Source: AG-12 sp027319585
GTDB lineage: Bacteria; Chloroflexota; Dormibacteria; Aeolococcales; Bog-877
Direction of reading: 5' to 3'
DNA: 64,000 bases
NCBI GenBank assembly: GCA_027319585.1
Contig: DAHVMY010000003.1
Coordinates: 39,883 to 103,882, forward strand
Shown here: positions 50,667 through 59,470 of the stretch, in pieces
Layout: every line of letters starts with the position of its first letter
Numbering within the stretch: position 1 is the stretch's first letter
Position numbers and translations under genes: made by a program
The notes under the pieces: generated by a model
The model's database searches: none
The model's input: only the letters and a program-made list of their open reading frames with translations
Told to the model about the DNA's origin: nothing

Positions 50667-51413
50667 ATGGCAGTTGATCTCGACGCCCTGATCCGGGCAG
50701 TTCGGACAAACCCGGAGGCTCGCGACACGCTCAGGCGTGAACTCCTCACCGAGGAGCTGTTGGGCCTGCCTGGGTTGGTCGCGCAGCTCACGGCCCGGAT
50801 GGACCAGCTCACCCAGCGAGTGGACCAGCTCGGGGCCCGGATGGATCAGCTCACCCAGCGAGTGGACCAGCTCACGGCTGGGATGGAAGGGCTCACTGCT
50901 AGCCAGGCGCAAAGTGAAAAGCGGCTTGTGCGGGTGGCCAAGCAGGCGGAGCCGGCCGATGGCCGGGTGGGTGACCTCTGGGGGAAGCAGTACGAGGCAC
51001 GGGCCTTGCGAACTCCCTTCCATGTGGAAGACGCGATTGGGGCAGCCCCCGGGACGGTTAGGCCTTTGTCCGCCGCCGATCTGGAGGCACTGGTGAACCC
51101 AGCGGTCATCGCTGGGGCGTTGCCGCGCGAAGAGCGCGCCGCTCTTGGTGACGCCAACGGCATCTTCGTATGGGACCGCGGGGCCGGGTCCGCTCCAGTC
51201 TATTGCGTAGTGGAGATATCAGCCACTGGGGATGCCCACGATGTTGAACGGGCGGCGCAGCGAGCTGCCTGGCTTGCCAAGACTGGTGTTGCCACGCGCC
51301 CAGTCGTGATGGGCGATGTGGTTGAGCCTGGGGCCCAGCCAGCCATGGACACCCAGCGCGTGGCATGGCAGCGTGTTCCGCTCAAGGGGAGCCACAAGCT
51401 CCCAACCTCCTGA
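50667..51413 (+). CDS. Coiled-coil protein with nuclease-like C-terminal domain
   Basis: A 248-residue protein. Residues 25-95 form a coiled coil built of near-identical LTARMDQLTQRVDQL-type units; the C-terminal half, from LWGKQYEARALRTPFHVEDAIG to GDVVEPGAQPAMDTQRVAW, has the layout of restriction endonuclease-like folds seen with coiled-coil N-termini (SAPVYCVVEISATGDAHDVERAAQRAAWLAKTGV resembles the strand-loop-helix core with a V-E motif). No complete PD-(D/E)XK set can be confirmed by eye. ATG 50667. Similar proteins are common in cyanobacteria and mobile regions. Function unknown. Confidence 0.55.
   Translation: MAVDLDALIRAVRTNPEARDTLRRELLTEELLGLPGLVAQLTARMDQLTQRVDQLGARMDQLTQRVDQLTAGMEGLTASQAQSEKRLVRVAKQAEPADGRVGDLWGKQYEARALRTPFHVEDAIGAAPGTVRPLSAADLEALVNPAVIAGALPREERAALGDANGIFVWDRGAGSAPVYCVVEISATGDAHDVERAAQRAAWLAKTGVATRPVVMGDVVEPGAQPAMDTQRVAWQRVPLKGSHKLPTS
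50793..50876 (+). repeat. 42-base tandem repeat inside coiled-coil gene
   Basis: Two copies of a 42-base unit at 50793-50834 and 50835-50876 differ at only a few positions and code for ARMDQLTQRVDQL. The period is fourteen codons, equal to two heptads, so expansion or loss changes coiled-coil length without shifting frame. A partial third unit follows (GMEGLTAS). Confidence 0.75.
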
Positions 51414-51461
51414 TCCAGGTCGAACGGCTGGGCTGCTGGGGCGCATGGCTACCCTTTCCCG

Positions 51462-51710
51462 TTCCGCCGTCATCCGGGGGAGAGCGCCGCTACCCTGCTC
51501 CTGGGCCAAGGGGTGCATCCTAAGGTCGTCGCCGATCTCCTGGGGCATGCGACGGTCACGATCACCGTGGATCGGTATTCTCATGTGGCCATGGCGATGC
51601 ACCAGGAAGGGACGGATGCCCTCGAAGCGGTCCTGGAGGACCAGCACATTTCTTGGGTTGGATCAACGGCTGGATCAAGCTTCCCGGAGTCACGGCCAGA
51701 ATCGGAGTGA
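51462..51710 (+). pseudogene. Decayed tyrosine recombinase (integrase) C-terminus
   Basis: In one frame the sequence reads FRRHPGESAATLLLGQGVHPKVVADLLGHATV and continues TITVDRYSHVAMAMH. This is the conserved end of a phage-type tyrosine recombinase: HxxR-like box, LLGHA..T.YSHV, with the catalytic Tyr in DRYSHV. The first catalytic parts and the rest of the gene are missing, and the HxxR box is altered (RHPGESAAT for RHSAAT), so it is a remnant. It ends 22 bases before tRNA-Ser. Confidence 0.8.
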
Positions 51711-51731
51711 TCTGATCTCAAATTTCCCTCT

Positions 51732-51821
51732 GGAGGGATGGCAGAGCGGTCGATTGCGGCGGTCTTGAAAACCGCTGAGGCGGCAACGCTTCCGGGGGTT
51801 CGAATCCCTCTCCCTCCGCCA
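51732..51821 (+). tRNA. tRNA-Ser (anticodon UGA)
   Basis: A complete class II tRNA. The acceptor arm GGAGGGA pairs with TCCCTCC at 51811-51817, and CCA is coded at 51819-51821. The anticodon loop CTTGAAA gives UGA at 51766-51768, the T-arm is GGGGGTTCGAATCCCTC, and a long variable arm (GCTGAGGCGGCAACGCTTCC region) is present as serine tRNAs require. Integrase remnant lies immediately upstream. Confidence 0.95.
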
Positions 51822-51832
51822 TCACCACGCGC

Positions 51833-53077
51833 TCACTGCCCTTCCAGCCGTCCGTCCTCGGCGGGAGATCGTGGCAGAGGATCGTCCGGTCGCGGAGTGG
51901 ACCCACTCGACGGGCCTGACCTGGTGGTCGCCGCCCGGTACTCCTGACGGCGGCGCGTGGCCTTCAGGAGGCGTTCCCGCTCTTGACTGGGTGCCCGGTG
52001 CGGGGGGCGCAGGGGTACTATCGACGATTCCAACCGGCCGCGGCGCGACCCGGACCATGGCCCAGGCGGAGCGTCGATCATGGCCGCCATCTGGTACGCG
52101 ATAGCCTCGTAGTTCACCCGCCAGCCACGGAAGTGTGGCCAGGCTTGGATGACGGTGCGCTCAGGAGTCCAGCCCACGGTCACGATGCGAGAGACTGCCT
52201 CCTCGAACTCCGCGACGGTAAGCTCCACCGGGTCATCCGGCATGGGGTCTTCGCGGTAGGGAATCCCGCTCACCCGTGCCAACGAGCGCAGGCACACGAT
52301 GCCCATGCGAAGAAAGGGCCGGGCGGAGGCCGGCGCGGTCAGAGGGTTGAGCGCGAGCTGCATCGCGGCCGCGTCCATGCAGGCGAGCAGCGCCAAGACC
52401 CACGAAGTGCGCGGCTCCGGCGAGCGAAAATAGAGAAGCGTCGAGTAGCTGGTATGGCTCTCCGTGATGTCGGCCGCCCACTGTTCCCAGTCGTGGTAGA
52501 GGGAGGCCAGATGGTCCTGATTGTCGATCAGGGCGTGGCGCGCCAGGATCTCCGGCCCCCACGGGGGGGATCCGCTGCTGCTGTCGAGCATGGTCACCAG
52601 CGTCTCGCGCCGATTGAATGAGCTGTATAGGCTCGGTAGATAGGAGATCTGCAACGCCACCACGATCACTCCCGCCGCCGACTCCAGGAACGCGATGGCG
52701 GTCTCCACGCCTGAGCGGGCGTGGGTCAGGCCCAGCGGCAGGATCGAGGAGGCGCTGAGTCGCGTCGCCCCCGCCAGGTCCCCCGTCCCCGATCCCCAAA
52801 AGAGCAGTGTGAACCCGCCGACCAGCAGCCCTATCCACACCACCAGGCGCAGCACCAGAAACAGCGGCGCCCCCTGGGCCAGGATCTCGTCCCGCCCCAA
52901 GAAATCGCGGCGGGTCCTGGCCAGCTGGCCCAGACCGCCCTGGACTATCCGTGCCAAGGCGGCGGAGATACGCGAGGACGTGGCCCGGGGCACGATCACC
53001 GTCTGCACCACGCTGCCCAGGGTGCCGACGGTGACGGTCAGCCCAGCCAGCAGGGCCAGAACGCGCAGAAACTCCAC
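51833..53077 (-). CDS. Membrane protein with pore-loop-like region, unknown
   Basis: A 414-residue protein with three hydrophobic segments: ALLAGLTVTVGTLGSVVQTVI (about 8-28), FLVLRLVVWIGLLVGGFTLLFW (about 72-93), and AIAFLESAAGVIVVALQISYL (about 128-148). Between the second and third lies SASSILPLGLTHARS, placed like a pore loop between two helices of ion channels, though no canonical TVGYG filter is present. The C-terminal 260 residues are soluble and helical with a basic, Pro/Arg-rich end. GTG 53077. I do not recognise a named family with confidence. Confidence 0.6.
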   Translation of the reverse strand: MEFLRVLALLAGLTVTVGTLGSVVQTVIVPRATSSRISAALARIVQGGLGQLARTRRDFLGRDEILAQGAPLFLVLRLVVWIGLLVGGFTLLFWGSGTGDLAGATRLSASSILPLGLTHARSGVETAIAFLESAAGVIVVALQISYLPSLYSSFNRRETLVTMLDSSSGSPPWGPEILARHALIDNQDHLASLYHDWEQWAADITESHTSYSTLLYFRSPEPRTSWVLALLACMDAAAMQLALNPLTAPASARPFLRMGIVCLRSLARVSGIPYREDPMPDDPVELTVAEFEEAVSRIVTVGWTPERTVIQAWPHFRGWRVNYEAIAYQMAAMIDAPPGPWSGSRRGRLESSIVPLRPPHRAPSQERERLLKATRRRQEYRAATTRSGPSSGSTPRPDDPLPRSPAEDGRLEGQ

Positions 53078-53216
53078 CGCCTAACCATCTCACAGATCCA
53101 GACAGATCCTAGGGTCATGCCGGTGTCCAATCGGGAGCGCCTCTTGACATCGGCTCGGATCACAGTCGACGATGCCCAAGAACTGGGCGTGGGCGGGGTG
53201 GTCAGGAGGTGTACGG

Positions 53217-54011
53217 GTGAGCGTGGCTGACCGAATCCGTGAGTTTTGGGACCAGGACGCAACCACCTATGACCTTGACGCGGGCCATCACCCAACCTCC
53301 GCCTTGGTACGGGCCGCCTGGCGAGCAGCCCTTCAGGATCTACTTCCTCCGGAGTCGGCCAGGGTGCTGGACGTCGGTGCCGGCACCGGCTTCATCAGCC
53401 TGCTGTTAGCGGAGCTCGGCCATCGGGTCACGGCGGTCGACGTCTCATCGGGGATGCTGGGGCGACTGCGGGCGAAGGCGGAGGCGGCTCATCTCATGGT
53501 CGAGGCGATCCGGGCCGACGCCACCATGGTGCCAGCCGGACCCTTCGACGTCATCGTCTCCAGGCATCTTCTGTGGACGCTGGTGGATCCCCTGGAGGCG
53601 CTGCGCAGGTGGCGGGCCGTGGCTCCAGAGGGAGGCCTGGTGCTCATCGACCGCACCGTTTCAGATCGGGGAGTGACCCAGTCGCTGCGAAAGATAGGTC
53701 ATCGGGCCCTCGATCTGGTCCGCAGCCGTCCCCCCGCCCACCATGCCAGCTACGACGCGGAGGTCCTGAGAGCGCTTCCTCTGGCACAGGGTTCCGGACC
53801 TGAGGTGATCGTTAGGCTGGTGACCCGAGCCGGCTGGACCGGGGCGGAGATCCGGCGGCTTCACGATGTCGACTGGGCGATCGCTCAAGAGCAGCCACTC
53901 CTGGACCGGCTGGTGAGTGACGGCGCACACTTCGCGGTGCAGGCGCACGCCCGGTCCCGCGCCAGGGCGGTCGATTCGGAAGACAGAGGCCAACTCCCGG
54001 CCGGCGCGTGA
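53217..54011 (+). CDS. Class I SAM-dependent methyltransferase
   Basis: A 264-residue methyltransferase of the UbiE/Methyltransf_11 kind. Motif I is VLDVGAGTGFISLLLAELG, followed by VTAVDVSSGML, FDVIVSRHLLWTLVDPLEALRRW, and PEGGLVLIDRT. GTG 53217 is well supported by AGGAGGT six bases upstream; the earlier part of the frame is shadow. Substrate unknown. Convergent with the Pat-like gene across 264 bases in which I see nothing. Confidence 0.85.
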   Translation: MSVADRIREFWDQDATTYDLDAGHHPTSALVRAAWRAALQDLLPPESARVLDVGAGTGFISLLLAELGHRVTAVDVSSGMLGRLRAKAEAAHLMVEAIRADATMVPAGPFDVIVSRHLLWTLVDPLEALRRWRAVAPEGGLVLIDRTVSDRGVTQSLRKIGHRALDLVRSRPPAHHASYDAEVLRALPLAQGSGPEVIVRLVTRAGWTGAEIRRLHDVDWAIAQEQPLLDRLVSDGAHFAVQAHARSRARAVDSEDRGQLPAGA

Positions 54012-54275
54012 GGCGTTGGCCCCGGTCGCACCGGAAACTCCCCCCAAATGCCGCCGGGTTCTCGATCACGGCACCGGCCGGGCCCGGACGAGCCCGCGGC
54101 CCGATCAGCTTGCCTGACCGGCCACCGCCAGTGGGGGCGCCGATGGCAGGTGATGTCGGGCCCAGCGGGGCCGCTGCAGACGTGACCACGCCCGATCCCA
54201 TAGAACTCCCATGCACTCGTTCGCGCACGCCCTGGTTCATTGCCCAGGTGCCCAGCCGACCGCTGCCCGGGCCGC

Positions 54276-56993
54276 TCAAGCTGAAAGGCGCTTGGCCCCA
54301 ACCGGCCACGGCGGGATGGGAGCTGCGATTCGCGCTCTGTGGTCGACAACATGGGCCCCACTCTGAGTCAAGATCACCGGGTTGCACTCAATCTCCGCCA
54401 GCGCCGAATGGTCCTCGGCTAGTGCCGCCAGGCGCACGATGACGTCCACGGCTGCATCCAAGTCCACCGGGGGCGCCCCTCTGAAACCGACGAGCAGGGG
54501 ATAGGTGGTCAGCTCCTCCAACATCTCCCGCGCCTGGGTCGGCCCGACTGGTGCCAGACGGATGGAGGTGTCATGGAGGAGTTCCACCGCAGTGCCTCCG
54601 GCGCCACAGGCGACCACCGTGCCGAACTGATCGTCCCGCACCGCCCCGACCAAGAGCTCCACCCCGCGTTCCATCTGGTGTTGGACTACGAATCCCGCCA
54701 CCCGGTGCCCGGCGGTCCCCAGTCGCGTTGCCATCTCCGCAGCGGCGTCAGACACCTCGTCCGCATTGTTGAGTCCCATGGCCACCGCGCCCAGCTCGGT
54801 CTTGTGGAGGATGGTTGGGCCATGGGCCTTCACCACCACGGGGTACCCCAGCTCCTCAGCGGACTGGGCGGCAGCCTCGGGGCTGTCAGCCCAAGCGGTG
54901 GGCGCGGTGGGAATCTCGTATGCAGACAGGAGGCGCTCCGTCTCCGCTGGGTTCAGCCAGCTGTCGCCTCGACGCAGCCAGCTCGATATCGCCGCCGCCG
55001 CGGCGATCCTGTCGCCGATGCCGACGGGGCGGTCCACGCCTGGTTGGGGCCTTGATCTCCACTGGCTCAACTTCAGAGCCGCGCCCAGGGCACGAGCCGG
55101 GTTCTCGGGAAACGGATAGGAGGGGACCTGGACGCCGGGGGAGCGCAGTTGCGCCGGAACTCCCGCACTGGTCATGAATACGGTGAGCAGCGGGAAGGGC
55201 CGTGGCAGCTCGGCCGCCGAGTCCCGGATCGCCGCGGCCACATCCTCGGCTCTGGTGACCAGCGGCGGAGTGAAGATCACGATGAGAGCGTCGACTGCCG
55301 GATCCGCCGCCACCACCTCGATTGTGCGTCGATAGTCATCAGCGCTGGCGCTCGCGATCATGTCCACAGGATTCCCCGTGGCCGCTTCCGGAGGCAGGAA
55401 AGCGTGCAGACGGGAGCGCGTGGGCTCTGCCAGCTCCGCAACCTGCAATCCGTTGGCCTCACACGCATCCGCGCAGAGGATCGCCGGCCCGCCGGCGTTG
55501 GTGATGATCGCCACTCTGGGCCCGCCGGGGAGCGGTTGGGTCGCCAGCAGCGAGAGAAGGTCGAACATGTCCGACAGCGTCTCCGTGCGCATCACGCCGG
55601 TCTGGCGAAAGAGGGCGTCGATCGTGGAGTCCGAGGACGCCACCAGCGACGCGGTGTGGGAGGCGGCGGCTCTGGCCCCGGCTTTGCCACGGCCGCTGCG
55701 CACCGCCACGATCGGTTTGCTCTTCGACACCCGACCGGCTATCTGGGCGAACTTGCGGGGATTGCCGAATGACTCCAGGTAGAGCGCGATCAGGGCGGTC
55801 CTGGGGTCACGCTCCCAGAAGCTGAGCAGGTCATTGCCCGAGATGTCCGCCTTGTTCCCCACCGACACAAAGCTGCTGAGCCCGATCCCCAGGGCGCGTG
55901 TGCTGTCGATGATCGCCAGCCCCAGGGCACCACTCTGGGATAGGAAGCCAACCGTTCCCGGCAGGGGCATGCTGGGCGCGAACGTGGCATTCAGGCTCAC
56001 CTCGTCGGACGTGTTGATCGCGCCCATGCAGTTGGGCCCGACCAGCCTCATCCCCGAGTCGTTGCAGATCCGCAGCAGTTCGGCCTGGCGCGCCTGCCCC
56101 GCGCCCCCAGCTTCGGCGAAGCCCGCGGAGATCACCACCAGGGCTCGTACTTCCTTCTTAGCACACTCTCGAGCGACCTCCAGCACGACCGCAGCAGGAA
56201 CCGAAACCACGGCGAGGTCGAGCGGTCCCGGAATGTCCAGCACCGACGCGTACGCGGGTACCGACTGGATTACCGTCGCCTTCGGGTTGACCGGGTAGAC
56301 GGGACCGTTGAAGCCTGCCTCCAACAGGTTGTGGAAGATCTCGCCGCCGATGGTCCCCCGTTCTCGGCTGGCCCCTATCACAGCCACCGAGGCGGGGCTG
56401 AGCACGGCCGCCACCGCCGCGGCCGCGGCGGTCTCCTCCCGATCGAGGTAGTGCCGGACGGCATCAGGAGTCATCTCGGTGGGGAACTCGACGGCCACGG
56501 TTCCCGGCTCGGAGTCGGTGGTGACCGCAAAGCCGCTGTGGGAGAAGACGTCCAGCATTGCGGAGTTCTCCGGCAGCACGGTCGCCTCAAACAATTCGAT
56601 CCCGCTGGCGTGCGCCGCTTGCGCCATCTGGGCGAGCAGGATTGACGCGATCCCCAGGCCCTGAAACCGCTCTGCGACCGTGAACGCGACCTCGGCGCGG
56701 CCAGAGCCGGTGCGCACGCAGAGCCCGTGCGCCACTGGGTGCGGAGGAGCCCCCTGAAGTGCCAGCAGGCCGAAGGCGTGACGGCCATCGACCTGAACCA
56801 ACAGCTCCGCGGTGCGCGGGATGTCCACAGCGCCGGAGAAGAACCTGGTCGCCAGCGAATCGGGGGACAGCCCTCGCAGGAGCTCCTCGACCAGGGGTCC
56901 GTCACCGGGCGTGACCGGGCGGAGGTGGACGGTGGAGCCGTCGCGAAGGACGATGTCGTTCTCCACCAGGGTGACTGCGGAGTCAGCGATCAT
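54276..56993 (-). CDS. Pat-like protein acetyltransferase with ADP-forming acyl-CoA synthetase domains
   Basis: A 905-residue protein. Residues about 20-165 are a GNAT domain (VAFTVAERFQGLGIASILLAQMAQAA), about 180-300 a CoA-binding Rossmann domain (VAVIGASRERGTIGGEIFHNL), about 305-600 the succinyl-CoA ligase-like domain (FLSQSGALGLAIID, SHTASL with phospho-His type residue), and about 690-890 an ATP-grasp domain (SYEIPTAPT to VVVKAHGPTILHKTELG). This is the layout of Pat/PatZ lysine acetyltransferases that control acetyl-CoA synthetase in several phyla. ATG 56993 is chosen by the GNAT start. Cytoplasmic. Confidence 0.88.
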   Translation of the reverse strand: MIADSAVTLVENDIVLRDGSTVHLRPVTPGDGPLVEELLRGLSPDSLATRFFSGAVDIPRTAELLVQVDGRHAFGLLALQGAPPHPVAHGLCVRTGSGRAEVAFTVAERFQGLGIASILLAQMAQAAHASGIELFEATVLPENSAMLDVFSHSGFAVTTDSEPGTVAVEFPTEMTPDAVRHYLDREETAAAAAVAAVLSPASVAVIGASRERGTIGGEIFHNLLEAGFNGPVYPVNPKATVIQSVPAYASVLDIPGPLDLAVVSVPAAVVLEVARECAKKEVRALVVISAGFAEAGGAGQARQAELLRICNDSGMRLVGPNCMGAINTSDEVSLNATFAPSMPLPGTVGFLSQSGALGLAIIDSTRALGIGLSSFVSVGNKADISGNDLLSFWERDPRTALIALYLESFGNPRKFAQIAGRVSKSKPIVAVRSGRGKAGARAAASHTASLVASSDSTIDALFRQTGVMRTETLSDMFDLLSLLATQPLPGGPRVAIITNAGGPAILCADACEANGLQVAELAEPTRSRLHAFLPPEAATGNPVDMIASASADDYRRTIEVVAADPAVDALIVIFTPPLVTRAEDVAAAIRDSAAELPRPFPLLTVFMTSAGVPAQLRSPGVQVPSYPFPENPARALGAALKLSQWRSRPQPGVDRPVGIGDRIAAAAAISSWLRRGDSWLNPAETERLLSAYEIPTAPTAWADSPEAAAQSAEELGYPVVVKAHGPTILHKTELGAVAMGLNNADEVSDAAAEMATRLGTAGHRVAGFVVQHQMERGVELLVGAVRDDQFGTVVACGAGGTAVELLHDTSIRLAPVGPTQAREMLEELTTYPLLVGFRGAPPVDLDAAVDVIVRLAALAEDHSALAEIECNPVILTQSGAHVVDHRARIAAPIPPWPVGAKRLSA

Positions 56994-57354
56994 CGGGTGC
57001 CATTGTCGCAAGTGGGACTCCGCCAGCGACCCGATGATTCCACGCTGCGGTGGTGGCGTGATCAGCGCATCGCCCGCCTCCTCATGGTCGCCTGCAGCTG
57101 CAGTTGATCCGGGTGGCCGGGCGTGCGCCCCCATGAGCGATCGCAGCCCGAGGAGGCGACGCGGGCACGCGGGCCCCCGTGGATCGGGGGGGTCGCCAGG
57201 GGTCCTGCCTCCGCCCCGTTCGCATTGACCCGGGCTGGCTTCGTCCGTGGGCTCGGTGGCCCGGGCGCGCCCGGTGCGGTCACCAACCGCCTCTCGGGCC
57301 GCCCGGAGCACGCCGGACCCCCTTGGCAGTCTCCGGCTGCCCGGGGCGGAGAAA

Positions 57355-58716
57355 TCAGCGCATCTTGGGCAGTCGGGCGAGGGCTCCCATGGGATCCCAC
57401 GCCGGCAGCACCGTGGGCTTCAGGCTCGCCGCCGCACGCAGCTCATCCGGGAGCCGGTCGCGATGGGCGGCGATCTCGAACACATACTCGTCGAACCAGG
57501 AGTCGTTCATCGCATAGAAGCCGTCACGTCCCTTGTCCTGTCCCCAGCTGTTCTCCACTCTCCAGCGGCGCGGGGCCCCATCGACCACATCCACGCCGGT
57601 GAACAGCATGGCGTGATCCATGGCAGACTCGTGGTAGAGCAGGCGGTCGGCCTTGGTCATCCCCATGTCGGTGTCATACACGGACGACAGGTCGTGCAGT
57701 TTGGCGTCCCAGATTCCGTACTCGTTGCTCATCATCGGCCCCACGTTGGCGCCGAACCAGACCGGCTCACCGGCGAGCAGAGTCTCCATCGCGATCCGCT
57801 TCATGAGCCCGATCTCGACGTTGAGATACACCACCGGCGGCGCGCCGACCACGTTGCCCAGGTACTCCACCGTGTAGGTGCGCCCGGTGGGGTTGTCCGG
57901 GCGCGGATCGTGGACCAGACACACATAGTCGCCCAAGGGCAGCCGAACGTAGCGCTGCGCGAACTCGGTCGGGGTCAGCCACCCGTCGCGGTGGAAACCA
58001 CGATCCTTGTCGTTCCACTGCCACCAGAAGCGCTCCGGGGGCGTGCCCAGATGAATGCAGAGGACGCGGTAAATTGCTCGCAAAACCTCCATCTTCTCCG
58101 TGCGCGCCTGGTCCTGCCCCTGGCGGGCGGCCGCGCGCACCGCCTTGGCTCCCCGTCGCAGCAGCGTCCGCAGCGACCGGTTCATCCGCGCGGTGTTGGA
58201 CGAGCTCTGGGTCTCCGGCATCGCCTCCTTGGGGACCAGCCCGTGCTTCTGCACGATGGCCACGAACATGTTCCATTGCCCGCCGTCTTCGGCCAGCGCG
58301 TCCAGGAGGTAGGCCACAGTGCGGTCATCAAGCTGGCGATCGCAGGTGGCAATGAAGGCTTCCAAGAGGTAGTTGGCCCGTTCCACCTTGTCCCAGAACA
58401 TCGCGAAATTCTGGGAGAACTCGAATTCCTTCAACCCCATCTGTTGCATCGCCGACGCTCGCAACAGGTTCAGGCCGGCAAACAGCCAACAGCGCCCGCT
58501 GACCTTCTGGTCGGTCACCTTCCAGTCGTCAAGCGTCGTGGAGAAGCTGTGCGAGGTGCGGTTAACGATCTCGCGGTCCAGGGCCACATCGTCGATCGTG
58601 GTTTTGGTGACGGCGTTCTGCATGAGCCGATACGCGGGCTTGGCCACAAACTCCTGCCGGAGACGATCGAGCGCGTCTGGACTGAGATCACCTTCCACGG
58701 GCTTGACTCCTTGCAT
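57355..58716 (-). CDS. pepC: Aminopeptidase C (bleomycin hydrolase family)
   Basis: The 453-residue C1B cysteine peptidase has all key residues: Gln70 and catalytic Cys76 in QKVSGRCWLFA, His near 368 in MDHAMLFTGVD, and Asn near 389 in VENSWGQDKG. The family forms hexameric barrels that trim peptides from the N-terminus, with the C-terminus reaching the active site; the C-terminus here continues to LARLPKMR, about ten residues longer than usual. ATG 58716. The 361 bases to the Pat-like gene start hold nothing recognised. Confidence 0.9.
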   Translation of the reverse strand: MQGVKPVEGDLSPDALDRLRQEFVAKPAYRLMQNAVTKTTIDDVALDREIVNRTSHSFSTTLDDWKVTDQKVSGRCWLFAGLNLLRASAMQQMGLKEFEFSQNFAMFWDKVERANYLLEAFIATCDRQLDDRTVAYLLDALAEDGGQWNMFVAIVQKHGLVPKEAMPETQSSSNTARMNRSLRTLLRRGAKAVRAAARQGQDQARTEKMEVLRAIYRVLCIHLGTPPERFWWQWNDKDRGFHRDGWLTPTEFAQRYVRLPLGDYVCLVHDPRPDNPTGRTYTVEYLGNVVGAPPVVYLNVEIGLMKRIAMETLLAGEPVWFGANVGPMMSNEYGIWDAKLHDLSSVYDTDMGMTKADRLLYHESAMDHAMLFTGVDVVDGAPRRWRVENSWGQDKGRDGFYAMNDSWFDEYVFEIAAHRDRLPDELRAAASLKPTVLPAWDPMGALARLPKMR

Positions 58717-59470
58717 TATTGGCGCGGGCGCTACCTGAGTTCGATTCTACGCGGAGGCCCAAACCTCGACTACGGCCCGGCGCATGGAAAAGTTGGTGAG
58801 CCATCGGGGGCGGGGACATGGTCGGCCGGCCCATCACCGCACAGGGATGGCTGGAGCGCGGCCCCCGGCGTGGCTGCGGCCGCGTCCCAGCAAGAGGACG
58901 CACAGCATGGAGAATCCGGCGATGTCGGCGCCGGCTCGACCGGCGTGACGCAGCGGCGCAGCAGGCGCTCGAGCATTGACGCGGACAAGGCGGAGCGGGC
59001 GCGGGCAGCTGCCACCAGCGCTGGCAGTGTAGCGGAGGCACGATCAACCGGCCGCGGTTGGTCCCCACCCCGGCATCGTTCCCGCTGGCCCATCACCGAC
59101 GCGGGGGAATGGAGGAGAGCGAGACGCGCGAGTTGGCTCCCTGGGCTGGGTCGTGCCCGAAGGGGCCGTTCCGTCTCACTCTCAGGGCTTAGGGCGAGCG
59201 GCTAGCTTTGGGCGGCCGCGCCCAGCTGGGAATCCACGCTGGCTCAGTCCAACTGCCCATGACGGTGGAGCGGGATGTGAGCTGGTGGCGCCATCAAATC
59301 CTTCCCAGAGGCGGAGCACCAGGTCCCAGAGACCGGCCATATCCGACGGGACGTAATCGCGGTCTCAGCTCCTGGTTGCAGATCTTCGCTGGGTTCGACG
59401 AGAGCCCGCGAACCAGGTCGGCAGGGGATCTTGATCCTTGGAACCGGTTGGGGCATGCGAACATCGGAAC
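58717..59470. other. Stretch without a recognised gene
   Basis: About 750 bases between pepC and the tandem GNAT gene. The open frames here look like shadows, with no conserved segment or strong ribosome site. The bases just before the GNAT start are modestly AT-rich and may carry its promoter. Confidence 0.45.

Noticed and set aside
49885..50709. 274-residue minus-strand open frame in the degraded region
   Set aside because: Only its middle has coding-like composition (reported under the low-coding region); it has no domain and much of it is likely shadow.
48801..51821. Search for a direct repeat of the tRNA-Ser 3' end at the other boundary of the degraded region
   Set aside because: I did not find a copy of the T-arm/acceptor sequence by eye near 48312 or elsewhere in the region; a computed repeat search would be decisive.
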